64,000 nt of DNA from Paenibacillus apiarius (GTDB lineage: Bacteria; Bacillota; Bacilli; Paenibacillales; Paenibacillaceae): NCBI RefSeq assembly GCF_017052585.1, contig NZ_JAFFHZ010000001.1, positions 4,588,001 through 4,652,000 of the forward strand. Reading direction: 5' to 3'. The notes under the pieces were generated by a model. The model had not been told where the DNA came from. It did not search any database and saw nothing but the letters and a program-made list of their open reading frames with translations. Within the stretch, counting starts at the first letter, position 1. Each line of letters begins with the position of its first letter. Positions 33,438 to 43,144 of this stretch are shown piece after piece. Made by a program: the position numbers and the translations under genes.

Positions 33438-33562
33438 GGAACAACCGGGGGCTTGCTTAACCTGCAAGCCCCCTTTTGCTATTTGTACCCTGTTCGATTA
33501 TGCGGAATTTCGCATGACGCGAACTTCGGATACGCATCCTAGGAGAAAGCGGGGCACAGTCG

Positions 33563-34180
33563 ATGGATCAAAACGATCAAATGATGCAACCGAATGCGCC
33601 GGAAGAGCCCAAAGAGAAGATGGTGCGCTCGAAGAGCGAACTGTTGGAATGGATCAAAGCGATTGCAATAGCCGTTATCCTCGTTGTTATCGTGCGATGG
33701 CTGCTGTTTGCTCCGTTTATCGTTGACGGTCCTTCCATGGAGCCGAACTTCTGGACAGGCGAGCGTCTTATAGTTAACAAAATATTGTATGAATTTAGAG
33801 AACCTGAACGCGGAGAAGTCGTTGTGTTTCATGTGCCGCAAGAGAACCGGGATTTAATTAAACGGGTTATCGGCGTGGCCGGAGATACGATTGAGTATCG
33901 CGGAGACGATCTGTTCGTTAATGGGGAAAAGGTGGAGGAGCCTTACATACAAGGCGCGCTGGATCAAGCTCATAAGAACGGGGAATTATACAATGACCGT
34001 GATTTTCCGAATGAACAGAAGAATAAAGTGCCGGAAGGTCACATCTTTGTTATGGGCGACCACCGCAACAATAGTACGGATAGCCGAATGCTCGGATTTA
34101 TTCCGTTATCCGACGTCATTGGCCGGGCTGATATTATATTCTGGCCGATCTCACACGCAAAGCTGATTAAACATCATTAA
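33563..34180 (+). CDS. lepB: Type I signal peptidase
   Basis: A 205-residue membrane-bound Ser/Lys protease that removes Sec and Tat signal peptides. One N-terminal membrane anchor (about 31-57) is followed by the serine motif GPSMEPNF (about 58-65), the lysine motif LIKRVIGVAGD (about 97-107) and the GDHRNNSTDSR box near 173. It lies between rplS and rbgA, the usual place in Paenibacillus-like genomes. Confidence 0.95.
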   Translation: MDQNDQMMQPNAPEEPKEKMVRSKSELLEWIKAIAIAVILVVIVRWLLFAPFIVDGPSMEPNFWTGERLIVNKILYEFREPERGEVVVFHVPQENRDLIKRVIGVAGDTIEYRGDDLFVNGEKVEEPYIQGALDQAHKNGELYNDRDFPNEQKNKVPEGHIFVMGDHRNNSTDSRMLGFIPLSDVIGRADIIFWPISHAKLIKHH

Positions 34181-34211
34181 GAGCCCAGGCTGAAATAGGA
34201 GGTGGATAGCG

Positions 34212-35090
34212 ATGTCAATCCAATGGTTTCCCGGTCATATGACGAAAGCTCGTCGACAAATCCAGGAAAAGTTAAAGCTAATAGATGTAGCTATCGAACT
34301 ATTGGATGCGCGTCTGCCAATGTCAAGCCGCAATCCAATGATTAACGATATTTTGCTTAATAAGCCACGGCTTATCGTTATGAACAAGTCTGATCTCGCC
34401 GATCCTGATATGAACGCGCGGTGGTTGAAGTCATTCCGCGGCGAAGGGCATGCTGCGATTGCCGTCGATGCGTCGACAGGCAGCAACGTCTCCCAGATTC
34501 CGGCGGAAGCTCGCAAGCTTCTGCAAGAGAAGATTCAACGCCAAATTGCGAAGGGCATGAAGCCGAGACCGGTGCGGGCGCTTATTGTGGGGATCCCGAA
34601 TGTAGGCAAATCAACGTTGATCAACAAGCTTGCGGGACGCACTGTCGCTGCGACGGGAGACCGTCCTGGTGTCACGAAAGGGCAGCAATGGATTCGAGTG
34701 GGCACGGAGATGGAGCTTTTGGATACTCCGGGAATTTTGTGGCCGAAGTTCGAGGATCAAGAGGTTGGTTACCGTCTTGCCGCTACGGGGGCGATTCGGG
34801 AAGAAATATTGAATGTGGAAGATATCGCGTTCTACGCGCTTAAATATTTGTCATCTCATTACTGGGAGCGGTTGGCGGAGCGCTATGGCTTGGGGCAGCG
34901 GCCTGCCGATACTGACAATCCGGATGAGATCCTGAGCATCATGGAGGATATCGGGCGTAAACGCGGTTGCTTGATGGGTGGCGGAAGGATTGACCTGGAG
35001 AAGGCTTCGGGCGTTATTTTGCGCGAACTGAGAGCAGGGAAGATGGGCCGCATTACGCTGGAAGAACCGTATTCTTTCATGGTGGAATAA
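34212..35090 (+). CDS. rbgA: Ribosome biogenesis GTPase RbgA (YlqF)
   Basis: A 292-residue circularly permuted GTPase needed for late 50S assembly. The G4 motif NKSDLAD (about 60) comes before G1 GIPNVGKST (about 131), and G3 DTPGILWP follows near 175. A C-terminal RNA-binding domain contains GGGRIDLEKAS. AGGAGGTG precedes the ATG. It is 31 bases after lepB. Confidence 0.96.
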   Translation: MSIQWFPGHMTKARRQIQEKLKLIDVAIELLDARLPMSSRNPMINDILLNKPRLIVMNKSDLADPDMNARWLKSFRGEGHAAIAVDASTGSNVSQIPAEARKLLQEKIQRQIAKGMKPRPVRALIVGIPNVGKSTLINKLAGRTVAATGDRPGVTKGQQWIRVGTEMELLDTPGILWPKFEDQEVGYRLAATGAIREEILNVEDIAFYALKYLSSHYWERLAERYGLGQRPADTDNPDEILSIMEDIGRKRGCLMGGGRIDLEKASGVILRELRAGKMGRITLEEPYSFMVE

Positions 35091-35227
35091 TGTTTTGGGG
35101 AATCGGGTAGCGCCGTACGCCATTATGGCGTGCGGCGCTATTTTTGTTGTTCCATGAGGGCAGAGGTGTGGTATGAATAAGAGTAAGGACGGAATGGCGC
35201 AAGCCATGCCGGAGAGGGGATTTTGTC

Positions 35228-35890
35228 GTGGGGAAGAAAAAGGTTGACAACAAGTCGGCGGAGTCTGTCGATTTGACCGCATGGGAGCGCCGGTATTGGG
35301 GAGAGGGGATTTGCCATATTGCCGGGATAGACGAGGTTGGACGCGGATGTCTATTTGGTGATGTCGTCGCCTCAGCCGTCATTTTGCCGGAGGGGCTAAT
35401 CATTGAAGGCATAAATGATTCGAAAAAGCTGTCGGAGAAGAAACGTGACGAGCTGTATGATGTGATTATCGAGCAGGCTGTCGCGTGGTCGGCCGCCCGC
35501 GTCGATGCGAATACGATCGACCGAATCAATATTAAGCAGGCGGCGCGGCTGGCGATGAAGCTGGCAGTGGAACAGCTCCGCGTTCAGCCGGAAGTGCTGC
35601 TTATCGACGCGGAGAAGGTGGATTGTCCCATCCGGCAAGAAGCAATTATCAAGGGGGATGCGAACAGTCAGTCGATAGCCGCAGCGTCTATTGTCGCGAA
35701 GGTGACGCGGGATCGGCTGTGTGTCAACGATTGGGATGCATTATATCCAGGTTACGGTGTGGCCGTACATAAAGGTTACGGGACTAAGCTGCACCGTGAA
35801 CAGCTGCTTGCCCTCGGGCCGACGCCGATGCACCGACGTTCGTTCCTGAGCTCGCTGTTTCCCGAGGAGGAACAGTTGACGCTGTTCTAA
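35228..35890 (+). CDS. rnhB: Ribonuclease HII
   Basis: A 220-residue enzyme that excises ribonucleotides and RNA from RNA/DNA hybrids. The type 2 RNase H signature IAGIDEVGRGCLFGDVVASA (about 31-50) provides the Asp-Glu pair, and further active-site acids lie in LLIDAEKVD and the CVNDWDALYPGYG area. A GTG start follows GAGGGGAT. It is the conserved neighbour of rbgA. Confidence 0.96.
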   Translation: MGKKKVDNKSAESVDLTAWERRYWGEGICHIAGIDEVGRGCLFGDVVASAVILPEGLIIEGINDSKKLSEKKRDELYDVIIEQAVAWSAARVDANTIDRINIKQAARLAMKLAVEQLRVQPEVLLIDAEKVDCPIRQEAIIKGDANSQSIAAASIVAKVTRDRLCVNDWDALYPGYGVAVHKGYGTKLHREQLLALGPTPMHRRSFLSSLFPEEEQLTLF

Positions 35891-35980
35891 CGAGGCGCAT
35901 CCATAATCGTTGGTTCATAATCTATTGTACGTGTGCCGATATAGTAGTATAGCAGCTGGAAAGAACGGGGGGGTGGGCCA

Positions 35981-37951
35981 TTGAATATTTCGCAAATGGT
36001 GCGCGGCTTGGTCGGGGAGGCGAGACCCGGCGATAAGCGCACGTTGGAACTGAAGTCCGGACAAGTTGTAAGGGGGACGATCGCAAGCGTATCCGAGAAT
36101 GGGCGCGATGCGGTCGTGAATATTAACGGAGTGCCGGTGCGCGCCGTCTTGGAAACCCCGATGCAGCCGGGACAGACGACGTGGCTGCAGGTGCAAGGAC
36201 AGCAAACCGACGGCATGGTTATTATGAAGCCGGCGGATGGACCGGCGATATCCACGCTTCCCTCGATCGAGGAAGCACTCAAGCAAGCGGGGCTGCCGAA
36301 TGAAGCATGGGCACGACGAATGCTGACTGATCTACAGAAGGCGGGCATTCCGATGACGAAGGAGCTTACCGCCAAGCTGGCGCAGGCTTTATCGCTAAAG
36401 CCGCCGAGCGTTACGGCGGAAGAGTGGATGCAGGCGGCCGGGGTGGCGATTCGGCGCCAATTGCCATTGACTGCCGAATCGGTGCGGGGCTTGCAGCAGG
36501 CCCTGTTCGGGAAGCAGCTAACCGACCTGCTCGCTTTATTCGAGCGCGCGGGGGATGACGCGCTTGGCACTGGCAGCGCCTCATCTTTTGGCCGCTATGC
36601 GGCCGAAGCTGCACGCGGCGCCGGATGGGCGGCACCGCTGCGTGAAGCGCAAGCGCTCGTGCGGGCGCTTCTGGCGGAGCTGCCGCGCGCGGAGGGGCTC
36701 CCAGGCTCGGCGGGAGCCCCAGTGGGGAACGCCCCGGGCGGCGGGAATGCGAGCGCTGCCGCCGGTACGGGCGCCAGCCTGAACGGCAGCCCGGCGGCGG
36801 CAGGCAATGCCGCGGGCGTTATAGCTGGCGCGGCAGAGCAAGGCGCAAGCGGCTCGGCCCAAGCAGCGCCTGCACCGCTTGCAGGCGGTGCCTGGATTGG
36901 CCGCATGCTTAGCTTGCTTGGCGTGTCGCATGAGCAGCAGTTGCATCGCGCCGCCATCATGGATTTGACGCAGAGCGGCAAGGAACCGCAAGCGGCTGCT
37001 GCGAATCAGGCCAATAGCGGTTCCAATCCGGCTGGCTCAGCGACGGGCAGCCAAGGGCAAGCTGGGGCGAACGCCGCGCCTGTCCAGGCGCCAACGGCAG
37101 GCAATGGAGCATCCGCAGCCGCAGGCCAAACGACTGCGTCTGCAACGGCTGCGGGCAGTGTGAATCAGGCCGGTGCGGCGCCTATGGCTAACGCGGCAGC
37201 TTCGCCGCCAGCTGCTGCGGACGATGCTGCGGCAGGAATAAGTGCACGCGGCGCGCAGGCGCCAGAGGCGCTGAGCGCGAATCAGGGGCAGCGTTTGCCT
37301 CAAGAGGGCCATGTGGCAAGCCGGGCAGCCGGCGCTCATGGCGGACAAGAGCCCGCCGCGGTCGTGCCTTCGCATCAGGACGCGGCCCAGCCGGCGGCCC
37401 CATCGGAGTCGCTGAAGAGCGCGCTGCTTCAGCTGCTCCAGAACGACAGCTTGCCGCCAGCCGTTCGCGAGGCGGCGCAGCAGCTCGTGCAGCATGTCAC
37501 GGGCCAGCAGCTGCTCCTCGCTTCAGATCGGCAGGCGCCGTTCTCGCACATCACTTTGTTCGTGCCGTTGTTCACACCGGACGGCAAGCAGACGGCTGCC
37601 GTCCATATCCAATCGCGGCAGAGCCGCCGCGGCGAGCTGGATGCGGAGAACTGCCGCCTTTGGTTCGACTTGAACATGCGAGTCATCGGACGGACCCTCG
37701 TCGATGTCCAAGTCGTGGATAATGCGGTCGCGCTCAATATTCATCATGCCGATGAACGGCTGGGCGAATGGATTGGCGGCTTCCGCGCCGAGCTCGAGGC
37801 GGCAATGGAAGGAATCGGCTACCAACTGTCTGCCTTCCGCACGCTATCACTGCCTGAGCGCGAGACGCTGGACACGAATTCGGCGCACGAACAGGTAGAT
37901 ATAGACGATTACGCAGCAAAGCCTTATAAAGGAGTAGATATGCGGATATGA
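35981..37951 (+). CDS. ylqG: YlqG-like protein with FliK-like C-terminal domain and long Ala/Gly linker
   Basis: A 656-residue protein starting at a TTG after GGGGGGGTGGG. The N-terminal part (about 1-175) is folded-looking (LELKSGQVVRGTIASVSENGRDAVV). The middle (about 235-490) is low-complexity Ala/Gly/Gln sequence with high local GC. The C-terminal part (about 525-635) resembles the hook-length-control domain of FliK (ITLFVPLFTPDGKQTAAVH, VDVQVVDNAVALNIH). Position between rnhB and ylqH matches B. subtilis ylqG. It overlaps ylqH by four bases. Function is unknown; a link to flagellar or secretion gating is only suggested by domain likeness. Confidence 0.7.
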   Translation: MNISQMVRGLVGEARPGDKRTLELKSGQVVRGTIASVSENGRDAVVNINGVPVRAVLETPMQPGQTTWLQVQGQQTDGMVIMKPADGPAISTLPSIEEALKQAGLPNEAWARRMLTDLQKAGIPMTKELTAKLAQALSLKPPSVTAEEWMQAAGVAIRRQLPLTAESVRGLQQALFGKQLTDLLALFERAGDDALGTGSASSFGRYAAEAARGAGWAAPLREAQALVRALLAELPRAEGLPGSAGAPVGNAPGGGNASAAAGTGASLNGSPAAAGNAAGVIAGAAEQGASGSAQAAPAPLAGGAWIGRMLSLLGVSHEQQLHRAAIMDLTQSGKEPQAAAANQANSGSNPAGSATGSQGQAGANAAPVQAPTAGNGASAAAGQTTASATAAGSVNQAGAAPMANAAASPPAAADDAAAGISARGAQAPEALSANQGQRLPQEGHVASRAAGAHGGQEPAAVVPSHQDAAQPAAPSESLKSALLQLLQNDSLPPAVREAAQQLVQHVTGQQLLLASDRQAPFSHITLFVPLFTPDGKQTAAVHIQSRQSRRGELDAENCRLWFDLNMRVIGRTLVDVQVVDNAVALNIHHADERLGEWIGGFRAELEAAMEGIGYQLSAFRTLSLPERETLDTNSAHEQVDIDDYAAKPYKGVDMRI

Positions 37952-38268
37952 GAGACCCTGCGGCATCGACGCAACAGACAGGGCCGCATCAGCGGAAAAA
38001 GGCGGTCGCGCTGTCCTATGATCCGCAGCAAAGCGATGCGCCGGTCATCGTTGCGAAGGGTCAGGGACAATTAGCGGAACGAATCCTCGAAAAAGCGCGT
38101 GAAAGCGGAGTCCCGGTCCAAGAGGACGCTTCTTTGGTTGAAGTATTGTCCAAGCTGGACATTGACCAGCAGATCCCCGCGGAGCTGTATCATTTGGTGG
38201 CCGAGGTGCTGACATTCATATACCGAACGGATCAACGTGCCGAGAAGGGATGGTTGAAGCATGAATGA
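37948..38268 (+). CDS. ylqH: YlqH, FlhB C-terminal-domain-like protein
   Basis: A 106-residue protein matching the cytoplasmic domain of FlhB/EscU (AVALSYDPQQSDAPVIVAKGQ near 14, ELYHLVAEVLTFIYR near 82). It lacks the membrane domain and also the NPTH autocleavage motif. It is translationally coupled to ylqG (ATGA overlap) and overlaps yraN by eight bases. The pairing of a FliK-like and a FlhB-tail-like protein outside the flagellar operon is notable. Confidence 0.82.
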   Translation: MRDPAASTQQTGPHQRKKAVALSYDPQQSDAPVIVAKGQGQLAERILEKARESGVPVQEDASLVEVLSKLDIDQQIPAELYHLVAEVLTFIYRTDQRAEKGWLKHE

Positions 38269-38722
38269 AGCTGAACCCAACAAACCAAGCGCAAGCAAAG
38301 CTTCGCGGCCGCCTTTAAAATCTGAGGCCCCATCCGCCGGCGCCCCTAGTTCGCCCGCTCGAGCCAATCGGCGGGCAAGGGGGGCGACGGCGGAACGATT
38401 TGCACGGGAACGGCTTAAAGAAATGGGATACACCATCATTCACACGAATTGGCGCTGCAGGACGGGAGAAATCGACATTGTGGCCCGCCATGGAGCGTAT
38501 TGGGTGTTTGTCGAGGTGCGAAGCCGGCAGAGCCGCCGCTTCGGAACAGCGGCGGAAGCGTTCGACAGACGGAAGCAGCAGCAAGTTCGCGCTACGGCGC
38601 AGGTCTATCTGCATCGTTACGCAAAGTTAGACGCCTTAGTTCGATTTGACGCGGTTGCGGTTACCTTTGGCAAGGATGATGGCTCCGAGCCGGAGATTGT
38701 TGTCTATCCGGCGGCGTTTTGA
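38261..38722 (+). CDS. yraN: YraN/UPF0102 family endonuclease-like protein
   Basis: A 153-residue protein. After a Pro/Ser-rich N-terminus of about 35 residues comes the restriction-endonuclease-like core: RRARGATAERFARERLKEMGY, then GEIDIVARHG and VFVEVRSRQSRRFG. The usual catalytic triplet E-V-K is E-V-R here. Role is unsettled in bacteria. It ends the rplS-to-yraN block, just before a large hairpin. Confidence 0.9.
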   Translation: MNEAEPNKPSASKASRPPLKSEAPSAGAPSSPARANRRARGATAERFARERLKEMGYTIIHTNWRCRTGEIDIVARHGAYWVFVEVRSRQSRRFGTAAEAFDRRKQQQVRATAQVYLHRYAKLDALVRFDAVAVTFGKDDGSEPEIVVYPAAF

Positions 38723-38763
38723 TTGATACATGCATGGAAGCGGATACATATAAGCGCGTGGAA

Positions 38764-38815
38764 AGCAGCCCTTTGCTTGGTCGCTCATAGGAGCGAGCTG
38801 AAGCAAGGGGCTGCT
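38764..38815. terminator. Large hairpin between convergent yraN and comM
   Basis: A 15-base arm (38764-38778, AGCAGCCCTTTGCTT) pairs with 38801-38815 (AAGCAAGGGGCTGCT) with one G-T pair, and an inner CGCTC/GAGCG stem. T runs are short, so it may act weakly in both directions between the convergent genes. Confidence 0.5.
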
Positions 38816-38831
38816 GTTCGTGCATCTATTA

Positions 38832-40391
38832 TTATAACGCGTCCGCATCCCGCCTTCGATCCAGCGTGCGGTAACGTATCGCCTCGGCAATATGGGCCAG
38901 CTCGATGGCGCCGCTGTTCTCCACATCCGCGATCGTGCGCGCCAGCCTAAGCAGACGGTCATGCGCACGAATGCTTAAGCCAAGCCCGTCATAGGCCTTC
39001 TGCAGTGTGGATGCGGCCTCGGGAGTAATCGGGCAATAACGCTTCAAGTACGAACCGCACAGCTCGCTATTGAAGCGAAGTGGCAGTCCGGCATAGCGCT
39101 CGGCCTGTATCTCGTGCGCATGCATCACGAGCGCGCGCATGTCAGCCGAACTGAGAGAACTGCCCGTCCACTCTGCTAGCGGCGCGCGGGGCACGTCCAC
39201 CTGCAGATCGATGCGATCGAGCAGCGGTCCTGAAATTTTGCCTTGATATCGGGCGAACCGTGCAGGGGAGCAGCTGCATGTGCCAGTTGCGGAACCGGCA
39301 AAACCGCAAGGACAAGGATTCATCGAGGCAGCCAGCATGACATGAGCCGGGAAGCGGAAGACGGCGCGCGCGCGGCCGATCGTTACGCTGCGTTCCTCGA
39401 GCGGCTGTCGGAGCGCCTCCAGAGCCTGGCGCGGAAACTCGGGAAGCTCGTCAAGAAAGAGCACGCCGCGATGGGCCAAGCTTATGTCCCCCGGCTTAGG
39501 AATGGAGCCTCCGCCGATGAGGCCAGCCGCTGAAATGGAGTGATGCGGAGCGCGAAACGGCCTTTGCCGCATCAGTCCTTCGCTTGCTTGCGTCCATTTT
39601 CCCGAAATGCTGTATATTTTCGATACTTCCAATGCCTCCTCGTCGTTCATAGGGGGAAGGATGGTCGGAAGTCGGCGGATTAACATCGTCTTCCCTGTGC
39701 CAGGGGGCCCGTTCAGCAAAATATTGTGCATGCCTGCAGCTGCTATCATGATGGCTCGCTTGACGTGAAGCTGGCCGTGGACATCGGCGTAATCCTCAAC
39801 GAACGAAGGTGCCTCATTCGAAAGGCTCTGCAGGCGCAGGTCGTCCGCTTCCGAATCAACTGTATGAAGACGCGGCAAATCCGCCGCTGTGCCGATATCT
39901 CGAAGCTCTTCCAGATGCCGCATCGGAAAAATGTCGACTCCTTCCACGAGCCTCGCTTCGCTTGCATTGCCCGCAGGCACCATCACTTGCTTGAAATGTC
40001 CCCGTTTGGCCTCATCCACCAAAGACAGAACTCCCGGAATCGCCCTTGTTGATCCGTCCAGTGCCAGCTCGCCGATGAACACGATATTCTGGAACGGTTC
40101 GCTGGGAATTTGCCCGCTTGTGCATAACAAACCGATCGCCATAGCCATGTCAAATGACGTGCCTTCCTTGCGCAAATCGGCCGGAGCCAGATTGATGGTG
40201 ATTCGCTCCAGCGGAAACGTCCAGCCGCAGTTGCGGATAGCCGCGCGGACCCGTTCTATGGATTCGCGCACCGACGCGTCTGGCAAGCCGACTATCGTCA
40301 CTTGCGGCAAACCGGGCGAAATATCGATTTCTACATGAATGAGCCGTCCTTCCACGCCGTACACAGAAGCGCTCCACAAGCTGCCGTACAT
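38832..40391 (-). CDS. comM: YifB/ComM-family Mg-chelatase-like AAA+ ATPase
   Basis: A 519-residue protein of the ComM type, a hexameric helicase that promotes branch migration in natural transformation. A Lon-like N-terminal domain (about 1-170, LPQVTIVGLPDASVRESIERVR) is followed by the AAA core: Walker A GPPGTGKTMLIRRLP near 228, Walker B GVLFLDELPEF near 318. A Cys-rich insert (PCPCGFAGSATGTCSC) and a C-terminal lid with AEAIRYRTLDR complete it. It is the only minus-strand gene in this half. dprA, another transformation gene, lies at 43145. Confidence 0.95.
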   Translation of the reverse strand: MYGSLWSASVYGVEGRLIHVEIDISPGLPQVTIVGLPDASVRESIERVRAAIRNCGWTFPLERITINLAPADLRKEGTSFDMAMAIGLLCTSGQIPSEPFQNIVFIGELALDGSTRAIPGVLSLVDEAKRGHFKQVMVPAGNASEARLVEGVDIFPMRHLEELRDIGTAADLPRLHTVDSEADDLRLQSLSNEAPSFVEDYADVHGQLHVKRAIMIAAAGMHNILLNGPPGTGKTMLIRRLPTILPPMNDEEALEVSKIYSISGKWTQASEGLMRQRPFRAPHHSISAAGLIGGGSIPKPGDISLAHRGVLFLDELPEFPRQALEALRQPLEERSVTIGRARAVFRFPAHVMLAASMNPCPCGFAGSATGTCSCSPARFARYQGKISGPLLDRIDLQVDVPRAPLAEWTGSSLSSADMRALVMHAHEIQAERYAGLPLRFNSELCGSYLKRYCPITPEAASTLQKAYDGLGLSIRAHDRLLRLARTIADVENSGAIELAHIAEAIRYRTLDRRRDADAL

Positions 40392-40837
40392 AACAAATAA
40401 ACACCTCTCCTTCCGTCATTCCAGACTTTATGGCCAGAATGCGAGGGAAAGGTGCTTCCTTATCAACCGTCGCAAAGCGAATTACCTCGTATTATAGATA
40501 AATAGAGAGAATCAGTCAATTTTTCAGTGTTGAAAAGCTTGAAAATCGAGCACCGCTTCCTATTAATCTCAAAAAGAGATGATAATTATATCAAAAAAAT
40601 GTACATTTTTGACGAAAATGTGAGGAAAGCGTTTTAAATTCATGATAGAATGGATTCGGATTGTATATATTTTCCGTTGTTCAGGGTGGTGCCGAAGCGG
40701 AGTAAGCGCTTCCCCATCTTTACGGACGCGCCGCAAAGACAAGAAGAGGATTTGAAGCGACTTTCGAATCGTCCTTCACGCTATGCTTCACGTCGGAAAC
40801 GGCATATGAGGCAAAGAATCGGATAGGGGGATGCACA
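40392..40837. other. Intergenic region between divergent comM and sucC
   Basis: 446 bases. It contains an IR (CATTTT/AAAATG around 40600-40620), a cre-like site at 40624-40637 and a TAGAAT hexamer at 40646-40651. No promoter has both good hexamers at proper spacing. No small gene or known riboswitch shape was recognised. Confidence 0.5.
40624..40637. promoter_or_regulatory. cre-like CcpA site upstream of sucCD
   Basis: GGAAAGCGTTTTAA matches the catabolite-responsive element core AAAGCGTTTT, with mismatches at the outer bases. It sits about 200 bases before sucC. Repression of TCA-cycle genes by CcpA on glucose is well known in Bacillota. Confidence 0.35.
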
Positions 40838-41998
40838 ATGAATATTCATGAGTATCAAGGCAAAGAAGTATTGAAGCAATATGGCGTTGTTGTTCCGAAC
40901 GGTAAGGTTGCTTTTACGGTAGAGGAAGCCGTTCAAGCGGCTGAGGAATTGGGGACGTCGGTTGTCGTTGTCAAGGCGCAGATTCATGCAGGCGGCCGCG
41001 GCAAGGCGGGCGGTGTCAAGATCGCCAAAAGCTTGGATGAAGTGCGCTCCTATGCGCAGGAATTGCTGGGCAAAGTGCTCGTGACGCATCAAACAGGTCC
41101 GGAAGGCAAAGAAATTAAACGCCTCTTAATCGAACAAGGCTGCGACATCAAGAAAGAGTACTACATCGGTGTAGTTGTTGATCGCGCAACAGGACGCGTC
41201 GTTATGATGGCTTCGGAAGAAGGCGGGACAGAGATCGAAGAAGTTGCCGCCGCAACGCCGGAGAAAATTTTCAAAGAAGTGGTCGATCCGGCTGTCGGTC
41301 TTCAGGTGTTCCAAGCGCGCAAGCTGGCATATGCCATCAATATCCCGGCCGAACTGGTCAACAAGGCGGTCAAGTTCATGCTTGCGTTGTATCAAGCCTT
41401 CGTCGACAAGGATTGCTCGATTGCAGAAATCAACCCGCTCGTCGTTACCGGTGACGGTCAAGTGATGGCGCTTGACGCGAAGCTCAACTTTGATTCGAAT
41501 GCGCTGTTCCGCCACAAGGACATTCAGGCGCTGCGCGATTTGGATGAAGAGGACGAGAAGGAAATTCAAGCTTCCAAATTCGATCTGAGCTACATCGCGC
41601 TGGATGGCAACATCGGCTGTATGGTCAATGGCGCCGGATTGGCAATGTCTACGATGGATATTATCAAATATTACGGCGGCGAACCGGCGAACTTCCTTGA
41701 CGTAGGGGGCGGAGCGACGACGGAGAAAGTAACGGAAGCTTTTAAAATCATATTGTCTGATGAGAACGTCAAAGGTATCTTCGTCAACATCTTCGGCGGC
41801 ATTATGCGTTGCGACGTCATTGCGAACGGCGTAGTCGAAGCCGCTAAGCAAATTGGGCTGGACCGTCCGCTTGTCGTGCGTTTGGAAGGAACGAACGTAG
41901 TTCTCGGCAAACAGATTCTGAATGAGTCCGGCCTCAATATCGTGGCTGCGGATTCAATGGCTGACGGAGCGCAGAAAATTGTCGCATTGGTTCAATAA
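40838..41998 (+). CDS. sucC: Succinyl-CoA synthetase beta subunit (ADP-forming)
   Basis: A 386-residue ATP-grasp subunit of the TCA-cycle enzyme that converts succinyl-CoA to succinate with ATP formation. [17 protein letters not shown] is the family start; [16 protein letters not shown] near 46 forms the nucleotide-binding part, and [17 protein letters not shown] near 310 is the conserved C-terminal segment. ATAGGGGGA precedes the ATG. It is 27 bases upstream of sucD. Confidence 0.98.
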   Translation: MNIHEYQGKEVLKQYGVVVPNGKVAFTVEEAVQAAEELGTSVVVVKAQIHAGGRGKAGGVKIAKSLDEVRSYAQELLGKVLVTHQTGPEGKEIKRLLIEQGCDIKKEYYIGVVVDRATGRVVMMASEEGGTEIEEVAAATPEKIFKEVVDPAVGLQVFQARKLAYAINIPAELVNKAVKFMLALYQAFVDKDCSIAEINPLVVTGDGQVMALDAKLNFDSNALFRHKDIQALRDLDEEDEKEIQASKFDLSYIALDGNIGCMVNGAGLAMSTMDIIKYYGGEPANFLDVGGGATTEKVTEAFKIILSDENVKGIFVNIFGGIMRCDVIANGVVEAAKQIGLDRPLVVRLEGTNVVLGKQILNESGLNIVAADSMADGAQKIVALVQ

Positions 41999-42025
41999 TT
42001 TCGCTGACGAGAGGATGAGTGTGCG

Positions 42026-42964
42026 ATGAGCATCTTAATTAATAAAGATACGAAAATCATTACGCAAAATATGACTGGCGCTACAGGCATGTTCCACACC
42101 AAAGGCGGTCTGGAATATGGATCGCAAATGGTAGCGGGAGCCGTTCCGGGCAAAGGCGGAACGACCGTTGATATCACGCTGGATAACGGCGAAGTGGTTA
42201 CTTTGCCGGTCTATAATACCGTGCTTGAGGCAAAGAATGCGACAGACGCGACGGCAAGCGTTATCTATGTGCCGCCTGCATTTGCGGCAGATGCCATCAT
42301 GGAAGCGGTGGATGCGGATTTAGAGCTTGTCATCTGCATTACGGAAGGAATTCCGGTGCTCGATATGGTCAAAGTGAAACGTTATATGGAAGGGAAACGC
42401 ACAATTCTTATCGGTCCGAACTGTCCTGGCGTAATTACGCCTAACGAATGCAAAATCGGCATTATGCCCGGCTATATACATGCACCTGGCCATGTCGGAG
42501 TCGTATCCCGAAGCGGAACGCTTACTTATGAAGCCGTGCATCAATTGACGACGCGCGGCATCGGCCAATCGACGGCAGTCGGCATTGGCGGCGATCCGGT
42601 CAAAGGTTCGGAATTTATCGATATATTGCATCTATTCAATGAAGATCCGGATACGCATGCCGTTATTATGATTGGCGAAATTGGCGGTACGGCAGAGGAA
42701 GAAGCTGCCGAGTGGGTGCAGGCCAATATGAAGAAGCCGGTTGTCGGCTTTATCGGAGGCGCAACAGCGCCTCCTGGGAAACGTATGGGTCATGCGGGGG
42801 CGATAATTTCCGGCGGCAAAGGAACTGCGGCAGAGAAGACGGCCAAGCTGGAATCCTGCGGCATCAAAGTTGCGCCTACTCCTGCAGAAATGGGCAGCAC
42901 GCTCGTATCCGTATTGGAAGAGCGCGGCTTGCTCGAGAAATGCACCACTCACGTTCATAAATAA
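42026..42964 (+). CDS. sucD: Succinyl-CoA synthetase alpha subunit
   Basis: A 312-residue CoA-binding subunit. The Rossmann domain starts [18 protein letters not shown] and contains [10 protein letters not shown]; the phosphorylated histidine is in KRMGHAGAI near residue 254. It completes the enzyme with SucC and is followed by a terminator at 42977-43020. Confidence 0.98.
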   Translation: MSILINKDTKIITQNMTGATGMFHTKGGLEYGSQMVAGAVPGKGGTTVDITLDNGEVVTLPVYNTVLEAKNATDATASVIYVPPAFAADAIMEAVDADLELVICITEGIPVLDMVKVKRYMEGKRTILIGPNCPGVITPNECKIGIMPGYIHAPGHVGVVSRSGTLTYEAVHQLTTRGIGQSTAVGIGGDPVKGSEFIDILHLFNEDPDTHAVIMIGEIGGTAEEEAAEWVQANMKKPVVGFIGGATAPPGKRMGHAGAIISGGKGTAAEKTAKLESCGIKVAPTPAEMGSTLVSVLEERGLLEKCTTHVHK

Positions 42965-42976
42965 TAACGCAAGGTA

Positions 42977-43020
42977 AGCAACCTTTCGTACACCTGCAGG
43001 TGTTGAAAGGTTGCTTTTTA
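42977..43020 (+). terminator. Terminator of sucCD
   Basis: AGCAACCTTTC (42977-42987) pairs with GAAAGGTTGCT (43005-43015), with a CACCTGCAGGTG palindrome in the loop, followed by TTTTTA. Confidence 0.9.
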
Positions 43021-43144
43021 TTTTAATTGTAATTAATGGGAATATATTCAATGGTTTTTATACTTGACGCTTGCAATCTGCTAGCATCTCAAGCAAAATA
43101 AGGGAAGCGGACTCGCGCTTCCCGAGAAGGAAGGGAAGAATAAG

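Noticed and set aside
36555-37495. Several long minus-strand and alternate-frame frames inside ylqG
   Set aside because: They reflect the high GC of the Ala/Gly linker codons; the ylqG frame is continuous with conserved ends.
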